Assembly: GCA_009363875.1 (NCBI GenBank) | Contig: CM018680.1 | Coordinates: forward strand, 15,881,608-15,945,607 | DNA: 64,000 bases | Reading direction: 5' to 3' | Source of the DNA: Mikania micrantha | Lineage: Eukaryota > Streptophyta > Magnoliopsida > Asterales > Asteraceae | In this document: positions 22,284-35,379 of the stretch, in pieces | Numbering within the stretch: the stretch's first letter is position 1 | Layout of the letters: every line of letters begins with the position of its first letter | Notes under the pieces: generated by a model | Seen by the model: only the letters and a program-made list of their open reading frames with translations | Databases searched by the model: none | What the model was told of the DNA's origin: nothing | Program-made: the position numbers and the translations under genes

Positions 22284-23203
22284 GTTCAACTATGCTTGAA
22301 ATATATATTAGAGAAGTGGTGTCTGGGCATGGTGTGCCAGTGACGATTAATTTTGATCGAGACACTTGATTTACTTCTCATTTCTGGAGAAATTTTAGAA
22401 AGAATTAGGATTGTTGATAAGCATGGCGTATCATCCTCAGATTGATGGTCAAAATGAAAGGACCATTCAAACTTTGGAGGATATGTTACGAGCGTGTATA
22501 ATAGATTTTGAGGGTAGTTGGGATAATTATCTACCTTTGGCTAAATTCTCATATAATAATAGTTATCATTCCAGTATTGGAATGCCTCCATATGAAATGT
22601 TGTATGGGAGGAAATGTTGTACTCCTGGGTGTTGAGGAGAAGTTGGGCAATGAGAACTGACAAATAAAAAGGTAGTTAAAGTAACGAATGAACGAATAGA
22701 TTAGATTCTAGTTCATTTGAAGGCGAAACAAGAACGTCAGAATTCCTATGCTGATAAGCATAGGAGGACTATTGAGTTCCAGGTGGGAGGTTTTGTATTG
22801 TTTTAGATCTCTACTTGAAAAGGTGTTATATGTTTTAGAAAGCAAGGGAAGTTAAGCCGCGTTTCATTGGACCATTCAAGATTATAGCTCGAATTGGCGA
22901 GGTTCTTTATCGTCTTGAGCTACCGGAGGAATTGAATGGCATACATGACACTTTTCATGTGTCATATCTGAGAAAATGTTTGACGAATGAATCGACTTAT
23001 GTGCCACTAGAAGACTTGGAAATTGATAACAGGTTGAACTATGTGGAAAGGCCGGTAGTTATATTAGACAGAAATGTCAAACATTTGAGAAAACAAGTCC
23101 CTGAACCAGGTAAAGGTTCAATGAAAAATTGAAAGGGATCTGACGCCACGTGGGAGTCAGAAAATGAAATGAGAAAGTATTATCCATTCCTTTTTGAGGT
23201 TTA
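22284..23203 (+). pseudogene. Integrase C-terminal part and chromodomain remnant
   Basis: Readable pieces: YIREVVSGHGVP with a DRDT match to the second catalytic Asp region (22290-22370), AYHPQIDGQNERTIQTLEDM with the catalytic Glu (from about 22420), NNSYHSSIGMPPYEMLYGR, SYADKHRR, a HDTFHVSYLRKCL segment (22932-23100) and a chromodomain tail ATWESENEMRKYYPFLF ending at a stop near 23203. Several stops and frame shifts separate them. It is the decayed 3' end of a Ty3 chromovirus pol and cannot encode an active enzyme. Confidence 0.88.
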
Positions 23204-23229
23204 ATCGGTTTCGGGGACGAAACCTTTGT

Positions 23230-23243
23230 AAGGAGGGGAGATT
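23230..23243 (+). other. Polypurine tract
   Basis: AAGGAGGGGAGATT directly precedes the 3' LTR start (TGTAACA at 23244). This is the plus-strand priming site. Confidence 0.8.
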
Positions 23244-25658
23244 TGTAACAATCGGTTTTTATGATTAAAAGTATTTGAAATATGTGAGAATTACGTCATC
23301 AATGGCAAGAAAACATGTGATCGTTCTAGAAATCCATGTTGATTTGATGATTGTAATTATTATAGGTTGATAGTATGCGAAAAATGGTGAACTTGGGCGA
23401 AAACCGTGCGCGAAACGGAGTTATGGATTGTCCGGAATCGCGAAACGAAGATAAGATCAAAAATTGGACGAAATTCACTTGGGGCGGTATGCCCCTGACC
23501 AAACGTCGGGTTGGGGCGGTACGCCCGGCGCGCTGTGAGTCGGTTAATGTGTTTTAAGATCAGATTTCAGTTCCAGAAGGGTTTAAACCCTTTCTCTCGA
23601 AGCTTCAACAACCACAAACAAGATTTTGAGCTGCAAATCGTGGATTTGAAGCCGTTTAAGCCTACGGATCGTACCAGAGAACGTATCTGCAAAATCTGAT
23701 CGTTGTTTTGCTACTGAATATCCGTTCGATTGGGTAACGATTCGTTTTATCATACTAGTTTAATATTGTATGGATTAAATCTAGATCTAAATGTAATACT
23801 ATGATTATGGATATTGATTATTGCCTAGTTGATGACTAGGGATTGTTAGAAACGGAGAACTTGATGGTGAAATCTTCGTTTTGAAGCTGGTATAATGTTC
23901 GGTTGTTATGAAACCTATATCATGGTATGATAACTAGTAGGATGGGTAGATTATGATTTTGAAATGAATTATGGATTATAATCCATGGGTCAAATGATGA
24001 TTGTGAGGAATTGATGTTAAAACTATTAACAGTTATGATCATAAATGAATTTTTGAATAATAAAAGCGATTAAAGATCGTAACTAATATAATTGAACATC
24101 AATTATTGGATGAAATGCCTATGGGAGGCATGAAATATGATTAATGGTAATAATTGACTAAAACTTGCTAAACGTAGTAAGATAGAGTCAGTTATGTGAT
24201 AAATTGACTTTGAGCAAGTCAGATCAATCAAGTGTGTTAAACTTGATTGTATGTGCTATAAGTATTGAACTAGTTGTATATATGTGAATACAACTAGGTA
24301 ATTGGTGGTGAAAGTCAAAGGACAATTCACAGAAGTGGAAAAGAGGTTGTAGGAAGTGAACAACCGTTTGAACCAGGTAAGTTACCCAACTTACTTTAAC
24401 ATTACATATAAGTAGTAGAAAGAGTCTACTTGATTGTGATGTATACATATTGATTGAGCAGTTTGACTTATTTAGTCAATCTATATATATAGTAGTAGAT
24501 CTATGATGAAAGAACTTGAGTGAAAGCATCATAGTATGAATTGGTAAATTGTTGAATACTTAATCATTAAATAGTGATTAATTAATTGATTTGAATGAAT
24601 GTGCATAACTAAATTGGAACTAATTGAGTTAATAGACTCTAATGTATATATGTTAAGTTCCAATGTGTTTATGTCACGATTGAATTGAATATGCAACATA
24701 GATTGCATAAGAATAGCCGGTGTTTGAGTAAGTAATCCCACAACTATGACATCACATAATAAACATTGAATTTGTTGTTGAATAAATTGTATGATAAATA
24801 TGTCATTGGTGATAGGGGAATGTTGAATAATAAAAGTTCAATAACCTATGATAAATCTAATACCTTGGTGAATAAAAGTGTGGGAATTCTATGATGGAAG
24901 TACCGGTGAGTGAACATCATAGTAATTTGATTGAATTATTTATGACTCCACAATGGTGGATAGCATAGGTGCTGACAATTGTCTTAGATGGAAGTACTGG
25001 TGGGTGAACATCTTAAGACTTGAATTATTTATGACTCCACAATGGTGGATAGCCAGAGGTGCTGACAATTGTCTTAGATGGAAGTGGCGGTGGGTGAACA
25101 TCTCAAGACTTAAATATAATTATGATATTACAAATGTGTGAATAGTCAGAGGTGCTGACACATAGCTATGGTTGAAGGACAGGAATGTGAACACCATAGT
25201 GTAAATTTTGATTAAACTATTGTGAGCAATAGTTGATGATTGGTAATATGACATTATTATATTGTGAGAGTCAATTCGAATAGAAATGACTCAGTTTGAA
25301 TTTTGATTGTGAAAAACGTATTTTTACATTTTGTTATGCGAAACCATTGGGGTTTACTTACTTAGTTCATATGAACTAATTGTGACCTTATATGTGATGT
25401 TACAGGTCAAAGATAGATATGCGTCCGGCGATCAGATCGGGCATGTTTTGAAGCCGAACCAAACGTTATGTAAAATCTTTGGTTGTATTAAATTTAAACA
25501 CACTAGTTTTATTAATCATAAATGTAAATGTTATGAAATTAAGTGTGTTTAACTCATGAAATGGAAATTTCACGCTTTCGAACATAATCTTACGATAAAG
25601 TTTAATCTGGGACCGATAATTGGACACGTGTAATCGTGTGAAAAGTTTAGGTGTTACA
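23244..25658 (+). repeat. 3' LTR of the composite element, 2415 bp
   Basis: TGTAACAATC to GGTGTTACA. It is uninterrupted and preserves the empty sites of both solo LTRs found in the 5' copy (24124 and about 24913). Two 90-bp units are present. Confidence 0.92.
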
Positions 25659-25663
25659 ACAAC

Positions 25664-28199
25664 CCATCTAATGTCACACATATTATTGTCAACCGAAATT
25701 ATAATATGAAATGAATTAATACAAGATGTGTTTATATATATATATATATATATTTCATGAAGTTAAATAAGTAATACATGATTTTATATATAAATGGCTA
25801 TTTATATAATTGATTCATTGTATGTTGTGTATGTAGATGTAAAAAACATCGTGATGAAACTTTCTTAAATAAATTAAACATTTATTTAACCAGCAAGCAT
25901 CTATTGTCAATTTTGCACATGGAAATAAGTCATCCATTTTTTTTCTCATTTTCTTGCTTGGTTTGGCTTACATGACTTTGTCGAATCCCAATAATAGCAC
26001 AAGTTTGGTATGATAAAAGCATGCAAGTGAAAAAGCACCATATTAAGTTCCTTATTTTGTATTGAAATTAATGGTTCTTGGGACCATCCTAGTTGGCCTT
26101 AGTATAGAAAAAGAAATGAAACATTTTCTTTCACTTTAAAGACAAGAAACTCTCTACACATAGGTGTATGGGCTGCTCGAGATTTTAAGAGTGAAAAGAA
26201 AATAAAAGGGGTGGTCTTGCATACTTGTATCTTGACATTAGAAGAAGGTTTTGGCTAGCATCATTAGTGCTTGCTTACTTGGTGTGTCAACTCTGGGAAT
26301 GAAGACATTTGTGTTCACATCATCCTCATTGTTGTAGCCACCACTTTTTCACAAAGGGTGTTTATTCTAAACACGTTATGGTTGTATTTTATTTAAGTTT
26401 CAAGAACTATGGATCCATGGTGGGTTTTGGTTTCTAAAGTTTAGATATAAACTTGTTAAAACAAGTTTTCGTTGCAAAATGATTTTGTAAGACATGTTTA
26501 AAAACCCAACAGAAAACTCGTGTAGATAGCAAGTAAGCCTAGTAGCAAGAAACTATGAAGAATACTTTCTTGGTTTGATGGCATTGGCATCTTCCTTCAA
26601 GGCTCAAAGCCTCAAAGTTCTCAAACCTTGAATAGTTGATGAAGAATTAGATATTTTAAAGACTAAAGAGAGATAGTCACACTCACAAAGACAAAGATAG
26701 AAGAATTGGCGCATGTCGCGCTCTATAAAATAGGGGCCCTGGGCACGTAAATACTAAAGTATAGTTGCAACTTTGTGTCTACATGTTGTCGTCTCCCCTT
26801 CCTCCCTATCTGATAAACCATTCCTCCATTTACTCACGTATGATATAACCCAAAAGTAGCCCAAATATACAAGGCCTCTTATAAAATAGGGGTCCTAGGC
26901 AAGATCCTAAAAATTTTTAGAAATGGGTTGGCCCTTGCGGCGACCTTTATTTTGTGGTTTATAGCCGGCAATTATGTGACATAACACAACCAAACCCACA
27001 AAGGACAATCAACGACACTAATCGCTTTTTGCGCATGTGAGATGATTAGTGAGGGTGTTGAAAAGGTCTACCACAAAAGTATCATGTCATCTTACTCGCT
27101 CACTAACTAGTAACCAATTAGGGGTGTAGTTCACAAAGTCTCAAGATGGCCGGAGGGGTGGTGTTCCCAATCCCATGATCGTGGGCATCTGGCTCACGAA
27201 ACCCCCACACTCTGCTCTTGACGAGTTTTGGTCAACATATTGACAGGATTATAAGTAATGTGACTCGTGCATTCGTTTAATAGTATCTTATACATCAAGC
27301 ATGACACGCTTAATTTCATTTTTGAACATGACCATGCTTATCTAAATGTGAAATACAACCATTAAAAAAAAACAATTTAAAACCGGGTGAAATACCCAGA
27401 ATTAACTCCCTGCTCATTACAAATATATCATCTAATCAATATCAACCATTAAATTACCATACACAAGCGCACACCCATTCATATGATTGATACAAATAAG
27501 GTTTTTGAAATCGCTTGACACACACTTGAAAAATACTTGGAAATATAATCGTTCAGTTTATGTTTGGCTGAAAAGCGTTTGCTTCTACTTGATTTAATTT
27601 CTTAATATATTTTACATATACAAATATATAATTATATATAGTATACCATATTAATGTTGGCTAATCTGATAAAGTTCAATCAAATTAAAAACTATTTCTA
27701 TTAATAAAGGTGTTATGTCATTTATATGATTAATTAATAGAGATAAATAAAGGTGTTATGTCATATTTCCACAAACATTTAGGTCATTTTGTAAAAAAGT
27801 TAAAGCATAATATCAATGTTTAGCACTTTCGTCACCATTTTCTACTTTAGTTCTCTGACCGGTTTGGTTGAAAAGTGCTCGGTTTGATTTATTCGACATG
27901 CAACCAGACCAAGCACGAACAAAGGTATGCTTGGATTGGTTTGGCTTGTGAACAGCCCTATTGAAACACTTCTGGAAACTTTTACTGATATTTAACAGCA
28001 GGATTACAATATCAAACCATGTCCATTAGACCCAAGCTCTTGTTGTGAAGGGGATCATACTCAAAAATCAAATAGCTAGTACATAAAATTTTTTAAAAAA
28101 AAAAAAAAAATTCACAGTAACAGGTTTAATGAAAGGCTAAATTGGAACACGCTAAAATACATACTCTTATTCCACTTGCTGCTACGCTACTTGATAATC
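25664..28199. other. Intergenic DNA downstream of SiR
   Basis: About 2.5 kb with no coding frame recognised. It holds an (AT)n run at about 25731-25752, the word TATAAAATAGGGG twice (near 26725 and 26881) and a hAT-like edge (GTGAACAGCCCTAT near 27948). The SiR 3' UTR and poly(A) site must lie in the right-hand part, but none could be fixed. Confidence 0.5.
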
Positions 28200-31100
28200 T
28201 TACTGGCTTTTGCCATTTTGTTGAGAAGCAGCAAAATTACGGATGACCTCCATCGCGAGTTGATGTGCACTCTTATTCTCAATCCTTGCAAGTGCATCGA
28301 CAGCTTCATATGTCTCCTTGTCCGTAAAAAGCTTCAAGTAGTATCGAGATGACGACTTTGGTACCCCCTCCCACTTTCCCACTATTTCTTCAAGTTTTTC
28401 AAATCCCTGAAAAAAAAAAATCAATCAATCAATCAATCAACGTACTCAGTATATCCCGCCATTAGCATGCTAAGGCAGGGTCTGAGGAGGGTGAGATGTA
28501 GACAGCCTTACCCCTACCCCGTAGGGGTAGAGAGGCTGCTTCCAGTGAGACCCTCGGCTCATGATGCTTGATCAACCGTCCGAAACGATTTTAACGTTAT
28601 TTTCACTGAATAAGTAAAATAACGTTAAAAATATATATATATATTATTCCAAGAAAACGAAAGAAATCACATTTCTTTGACGTAGGTGGTGGCAAATTAT
28701 ACCCGTTCCATGACAAATGGATCAATTCTAGTTATGATTTATGCCTAACGGGTTGGTTAAACCGAAATACAAGTAGCTAAAAGAAAACAGGCCAAAAGTT
28801 AGCTAAAGTGTTGTTTAAATGCATAAAACCTCCAAAATCACATTACTGAAAACATGGTGTTTTAATTTTGTAATCATAACTGACACAATGATTAACAAAA
28901 AGTGTTCTAGGTCAAAATGACCTCATTGGTTGGCACCAACCAATATGCCCATTTTAACACATTGCCCGACACCTAATCCACCCATTTTGCCGCCTCTAGT
29001 TAATAATTTAATCAGATGTATCTGACCACACGATTTGTGAAGTCACCGAATGATTCTTTAGATTTCCTCTTCATTCTCCAGCTGTAGAATAAAGGTTCAA
29101 AAACCTTCTCAAGGTCCTGGATTTTAACCTTGTTCATAAAAGTTCTGGCTAATGAAGTTTGAGCCGGTGTTCCTCCGAGCCAAATCTAAAAAAAACAACT
29201 TTATTTCTTTTCTGAAATATAGCATTCAATCATAAAAAATAATAACATCGTTTAATAAATACAACAAATGAAAGAATGCAAGAACCTGATAGCTATTGGG
29301 ACCGTCACCAACTAATCCAAGTTCAGCCATGTACGGTCGAGCGCATCCGTTGGGGCAACCGGTAACTCTGACTACTATGGATTCATTATATGGAAGACCA
29401 ACCTGAGATTATAATATTAATGCCTGTTAGTTAAAATCATGTGCAAACACACAATGAAATGTATAGAGAATAGATAAACCACGTGAGATGTTAAAAATTC
29501 ATTTGTCGAGATAAATACCTTTTCAAAAACACCTCGAACCCGCTTAAGAAGATCAGGAATTCCTCGCTCGGCTTCGGTTATGGCAAGAGGGCAAAGAGGG
29601 AGAGCAGGGCATGCCATTGCAGTTATGTTAAGGGGGTCCACATAAGTAGGGGGCTACAGAAACAAATAATTTTGTATTATTATTACTTGGGCTAATCTAT
29701 TATATTTTCATGTCTGTTGCATAATGGAAAGTATTAACAAAGAAATGAAACTAGGTTATCATTCTTTGACAATAATCATAAACATCAAAACCAGCATTAC
29801 ACTGAAAACATAGAGGAAACCATAGAGGAATTTTTGGAGCATTTGTGATTCACTTGAGTTGGAATATGTAAATAATTTAAGACTATGATTAATGAAGTAT
29901 ATAGAAAAAGATATCTAAAAATTATAATAATCTAAAACTTAATCTATAACAATTTCGAGAAAAACATATGCTTAAAATTCTTTGTGATTTCCAATCTTGA
30001 GGATGCAAGTAAAATATATCGATCTCTTTGTTTCCAAAATAAAGATAATAATTAAAATACAATATATAAATTTATACATGTCATGTTGTGTTTTAAACAG
30101 GATATAAGCTTTAACTCCTACTGAAGATAAATAAATACATACCCGAATACGTACTACTGAAGATAAATTAAGACTTAATCAGAATGCTTACCAAGAGACC
30201 ACCTTGTGCTAAAGCTACAGTGATCGGCCGTTTCCAAGAAGGACGAACATCACAAAGAATGATATTTTGGTTTGGAGTGATGCGTACATTCAAGTTATAC
30301 TTCTCAATTATTTCCCTTAATGTCTTCTTTGTTATTCCCTTGACCCGGCCATTGTCAACATGCAGGCCACAAAATAAACGACCATCACCCTGCCACAGAT
30401 AAACTTTCTGTAATCAGCTCATGATTTATAATGAACTTCGTGATTTGTTTGACTTGGGGAGTTGGTTGGATTTGCATTGGTTGAGCTAGGAATAGTTTTA
30501 GCTACAACTAAGGTAAGTTCTATGAAGCCCACTTCTAAAAACATTTGTAATCTAGAGAAGAAAAACATGCCCATAATGCAAACCAAATGATATGGAGATC
30601 ATGTTATGGAGTTAACCTGCTCATGCCACCCCAGATGGCTTTTAAACTCCCACTCAGGCAACTCCCGTAAAGGTTCAAACTTCTTTCCATAGTACTGCTC
30701 AGCAACAGACCTGAACTTTTCAATCCCCCATGAATCTAACAAATACTTCAATCTGCTGTACCTGCGGTCATCCCTTCTACCATTTTCTCGTTGGGTGACA
30801 ACAATCGCCTTCACTGCATACAAAATATCCGCTTTGGGGACATAACCCAAGGGCTCTGCTAGACGAGGGAAAGTGGTTTCCATCCTATGTGTTCTTCCCA
30901 TGCCACCACCAACCTGAAAACATAAATAAGCACCCCCGATCCAACAAAATCGGAAAACAAACAAACATAACCAATAAAATCCCACTAATACAATAGTCTA
31001 GGGAGATGAGATGAAAACAACTTTACCACTATTCTAAAGGATAAAGAGGTTGCTCCCAAAGAGACCCCTCGCTAGGGGTGTTCAAAAAATTCAAAATTCA

Positions 31101-32975
31101 AGAAAAATCAAAACCCTAATCGTATCCGAACTCGAAAAAACCGATTCAAGTCGTAATTCAGGTTGAATAATCCAAACCCGAAATTGGTTTTCGGATTATA
31201 GGATTGGATTTGAATATAAGGTTTTATTAAAATTCGGGTTTTTCGGTCATCTAATCAACTCGATTAAAGAATAATAAACTAATAAAAATATGGATATTTG
31301 GACCAGCCCAACCCAACCAAGGCCAGTCCCCCAGCCCAGCCAATTCAAGTTTACTTGAGTTGTTTGGGTTGTTCCAAAATCCAAACCGAATCCTTATTTG
31401 GGTTAATTTTGACAGATGAGACTCATCCTAATTCGGGTCGGGTTGCGGGTCGAGCAAAAAAATCGAGTCCAAATAACCCGTAGTCCAACCCAATGAACAC
31501 CCTTACCCCCTGCTCAACAAAATAAAAAAAAACATACAATATTACGAATAATAATAAGTGGCATACGTATATATTGAAACCCTGAGGTTCTCCGTTATCA
31601 TCAGAAACAACCACAACACCAATGTCATTTGTGAAAAGATCAACAGAGTTATCCGTGGGCACGGTAACTGCAATTTTGAACTTCCTTGGCAAGAACTGAG
31701 TTCCATATATAGGTTCAGCTGAATCAGGGAAATTCGTCCCATGAGAATTATCATTGCGGGCTTTCACTACTTCGGGCGGTTCTGCGGTCATAAACTGCTC
31801 TCCATCCACCCACATGTCATAATAAAATCCAGACTGGGGAGTTAAGAGTGCAGCAATATTGTCTGCTGTTTCTTGTGCACATAAATAGTCGGTCCTCACA
31901 AACGAGGCAGCAGGAGCCAGAACATTTCTATTGAGATCACCGCATGCACCAAGTGTTGATCCCATGTTCCTGATGATGGTGCTCATCACTGTCTTGAGGT
32001 CCTTCTTGATGACTCCATGGAGCTGAAATGTTTGGCGGGTTGTCAACCGAAGAGTTCCAATTCCAAACTGATCAGCAAGATCGTCCATTGCAAGGTAGAG
32101 TTGGTTGGATACTTTGCCACACGGGTTCTTTGTACGAAGCATAAACGAATATGATCTGGCACCTCTCTCATCCCGGTTGTATTGCTGATAACTTCCATGG
32201 AACTTGATCAATTGGGTAGCAGCCTCATTAATATTGGGTGCGTCAGTTAACAACTCCTCATTGAGAGGGTAGCGTATGTAATTGCTTTGTTCCTTGATTA
32301 TCTCAACCTTACTTCGCTTAGCATCAACAGAAGTTTCTTTCTTCACCGGCTGCAAAAAACAATATCATCATATAAAGAAACAATAATCAGAATAAGATGA
32401 TGTGTTTCAAATGATGAAGCTTCAATTAAAGACAAAATGGATCTTTCAAGGTTAAAATTCTAGCTTCAGCAACAAACAAACAAAAACTCCATTTATCCCC
32501 TTCTAAACCTACAAAATTAGGTATTTCCCAGAATCACACGTTTTTAGCGCTTAATATACAGTGCTCAATACGCAAGCATGATTTGAGAAACCAACACGGG
32601 AATAGAGCGTTAAGACTGTATCGATTAGTAAAGAGAATAAATAGACAATCTCCATTAACTGTATCCAAAAGCGACATGCACTAACGACAGGTTTAAATCT
32701 CATCGAATAATCATTATGAACAGATATGCGGGATTTAAATCTGAAATGCTAAAACTTCACAACAATCAAAAAATCAGTGAAGCAAATCAAAGAGCCGTTT
32801 AGATAATTACCATTGAAACAGCCCTGATGGAGGCAGGAGAAGAGGAAGCAGAGAGAGGATTTATGCGTATCTCCAACAAACGCGAATAAGAAGATGAGTA
32901 GCAGCTGCTGCTCCTGAATCCATTGTTAGGATCTTTCAGCAGGGCGGTGGCGGAGTTGATCGATGACGCAGACAT
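28200..32975 (-). CDS. SIR: Ferredoxin-dependent sulfite reductase, plastid, 8 exons
   Basis: Reduces sulfite to sulfide with six electrons from ferredoxin, the step before cysteine synthesis in plastids. Exons in gene order: 32811-32975, 31567-32349, 30617-30913, 30192-30389, 29519-29653, 29286-29402, 29027-29185, 28200-28406. All junctions are GT-AG and phase 0, and the sum is 2061 bp, or 686 residues plus stop. Residues 1-55 are Ser/Ala-rich like a chloroplast transit peptide. MLRTKNP (Arg about 127), NRNVLAP (Arg about 196) and RKFK (Lys about 278, 280) match the siroheme/anion-binding residues. C496-X5-C502 and C542-X3-C546 bind the 4Fe-4S cluster and siroheme. The C-terminal tail is of the longer dicot form. 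In pea and soybean SiR also compacts plastid nucleoids, so that role is possible here. No frame damage is seen. Confidence 0.96.
28421..28562. mobile_element. SINE- or LINE-tail-like fragment in the last SiR intron
   Basis: GGGTCTGAGGAGGGTGAGAT, CAGCCTTACCCCTACC, GTAGAGAGGCTGCTTCC and GAGACCCTCGGCTC follow the order of a widespread plant SINE/RTE tail body. A (TCAA)n run at 28421-28440 lies next to it. I cannot separate an Au-type SINE from an RTE LINE end. Confidence 0.5.
31035..31072. mobile_element. Scrap of the same SINE/LINE-tail family, intron 2 of SiR
   Basis: AAAGAGGTTGCTCCCAAAGA followed by GACCCCTCG resembles the 3' part of the fragment at 28421-28562. It abuts the hAT-like element that follows. 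Confidence 0.4.
31073..31509. mobile_element. hAT-like miniature element in SiR intron 2
   Basis: Left end AGGGGTGTTCA (about 31074) and right end TGAACACCCTTACCCC (about 31494) are inverted. The interior is rich in TTCGG/CCGAA and CGGGTT words typical of non-autonomous hAT elements of plants. About 430 bp with no transposase. The 8-bp target duplication was not resolved. Confidence 0.5.
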
Positions 32976-34624
32976 CGGAAACCGATTGAAGCAGAAGCAG
33001 AAGGTGATTAGGGTTTATAGGATGAAGAAGAAGATGATATCGGATGGTTGGTGAAGGGCGGCTGAGTGTGTTCTTTCAGTGCTTCTCTGTATGTTGGCCA
33101 CGTCACGTGCTAACCACAGACGATGCTTCCACGCGCTTTCTTTCATTGCATATTTCGTACGCGCATATGTCATCTTAAACCCAGCCGCACCTCAAAATAT
33201 TCAAATCAAACTGCTTCAACCGCAACAAATTTGGAGTAAGCATCTTTCCATTTTTTATTTTTTTATCAAGATAAAAAAGTCCAACTTTTGTTTGGCTTCT
33301 AAAAAAGCTTAGCTTGATTTTTTTTTTCATTTTTCACATGTTACCAATGGGCAGTGATGTCATAAGTTTTTTGTTTACTTTGTTGGTTGATTATATACAC
33401 ACCATTTTATTTTAATTAAACATTTCGCTAACGCTATATGTTTTGTATAGACATATATGAGACGTATATCTCCCTCTGATACTCATTGTTTCGACAATGA
33501 TTGGTTTTATATACACCTCATATAAGACCTATAAACATCGTATAAACAATGCGCATAACTATTAACGCTTAAACAAATCATAGTTTACCTCATATATGTC
33601 TCGTATATAGAGGATGTAAAATTGATTTGATAATAAAATGGTTTTTTTTCAGTAAAATCTATGGCTTCAACGAAAAAACAACAAACAAAAAAAAGAAAGA
33701 AACGGCTATACAACAAGAAAAACAAATGACTCGGTTGACCGGGTTGACTGCAGCTCCGTCGCCATGTAAATGCTATACGACCTTTACTTTAAGGCATAAT
33801 TGATTTTTCTTTTGTTGTGCATTTTAATCGTAATATTTTATAATGGATATTGTTATTTACACACCGCTGGCCCACTCTATATCATCATATTCAGCAAGCA
33901 TTAAATATGTATTCAACTATTCATTCATTAGCACTCTCTTTCATTAATTAATACCATCATTTATTAGTATCCTTTTAATTATTTTATTAAATATTACACA
34001 AGTATAAAACCTTAATAATAATTTTTAATAAGTATTATTTAAACATTAGATTGTGTGAATATTAGTTATATTAAAACTTTATCTTTCTCATTTAAATTTT
34101 TAATATTTTAGTTTTAGTTTTTTTTTTCTAGTAGCATCTTTTAAATGTTGCGTATGCATTTCTTTTAAAGTGATTAAAATTATGTTAGTTCTCAGTTATG
34201 AAACACAATACTTGTTTCAGGTAAAAATTAACAAGCTTAATTTTTATCAAAATCGAATTAGTAAAGTGGGGTTTTATGCTTTTTAAACAAAAAAAACAGT
34301 TTAGAGTAAAATTCGGTAAAATTATCCCTAAGAATCCTTAGAGATATTATGAATTTAAAATGAAACATACAGCTCAACACACGAGATTTGCACAAGGAAT
34401 ATCCCTTAATCCCTTAGAATTGCCAGCATAAAAACCTCAGTAGGTGACAATCGTCACTCTGCTTTATTTCTATCATAATAACAAAGTAAAAATACGGAGA
34501 AAGAGCACAAATGATCTATGCTAAGTGTTACAGAGCTTCAAATGTGTAAAAATTGATGTGATATTACGAATGAAAGTGTGAGAAGTAAAAAAGTGTCAGA
34601 TCATCCCCTAAATCGATCAAATGC
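32976..34624. other. SiR upstream region and intergenic DNA
   Basis: Contains the SiR 5' UTR and promoter on the minus strand, next to 32975. No TATA box could be chosen with confidence. Further out the DNA is AT-rich with a hairpin TCATTGT-TTCG-ACAATGA-like word near 33483 and no coding frame. Confidence 0.5.
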
Positions 34625-35379
34625 CTCAATGTCACACCCCGAGCCGGCGGGGTTGGATCGGAGTCCCCGCCGGGCGGAAGGTTCCCGGGGCGCGATATCG
34701 TGAGTGATAATCGTGATGATCAGATTGTTTACATAGCATCAACGTTTAAGAATATCTAAAGCACAACCAAATGATATATAGGATTACAAAGTTAAATTAC
34801 AATAGCAATGTTCTGCAATTTAACTAAGTAAACCTAACCAAAAGAATAAATGTTTATATCTTGTATTTGTGCAAGATATCAAAATAATGTTTATCATCAA
34901 CCAAAGATGTGCTTTCCAAAAGTCTACTAGGTCCTCTATCTGGGCAGCCTAGTATGCATATCCAATAGCTTAAGCTTAACCCTGTTCTTCACCTGAGAAA
35001 GCATGTAAAAAGATCAAGTCAACACAACGGTTGGTGAGTTCATAAAGTTTATAAGTTTAAAATAGTTTTCAACAAACCTCTTTCGGTAAAACCTTAACCT
35101 CATTAACTCCACATGTAGTATCCAAATCGGTATGCTTATATATAGGGCATACCCCTGAGTCGAGCCTACAACCCGCCCAGACGCCATCCCACCACATACT
35201 AATTCGGATATGACACTGTTGTTAATAATAATTAAGCATTTTACCTACCAATCAATTCAATCCTCATCAAAGCCCTTGTTATCTGTTTCAACGTTTTCAT
35301 GTCTATTGTATTCATAAGTGTTAGTTTCTCATCACGTTTGTCAAGCATCATAGATTCACACACACGTAGTTTAGCAATT

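Larger units (their letters stand above)
7695..25663 (+). mobile_element. Composite Ty3/gypsy element, LTR-internal-LTR-internal-LTR, with nested LTRs
   Basis: The element proper is 7700-25658. It starts TGTAACAATCGG and ends GGTGTTACA, flanked by the perfect 5-bp target duplication acaac at 7695-7699 and 25659-25663. From left to right it holds a full 5' LTR carrying two solo LTR insertions, a PBS and 0.8 kb of internal DNA, an abrupt junction into a truncated foreign LTR, the 3' end of a second copy of its own LTR, a second PBS, 3.7 kb of internal DNA with an integrase remnant, a polypurine tract and the 3' LTR. The outer duplication shows that the whole block descends from one insertion. 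Gag, protease, RT and RNase H are absent. Confidence 0.9.

Noticed and set aside
22284..23203. Possible functional integrase of the composite element
   Set aside because: Multiple stops and frame shifts, and the N-terminal half is gone.
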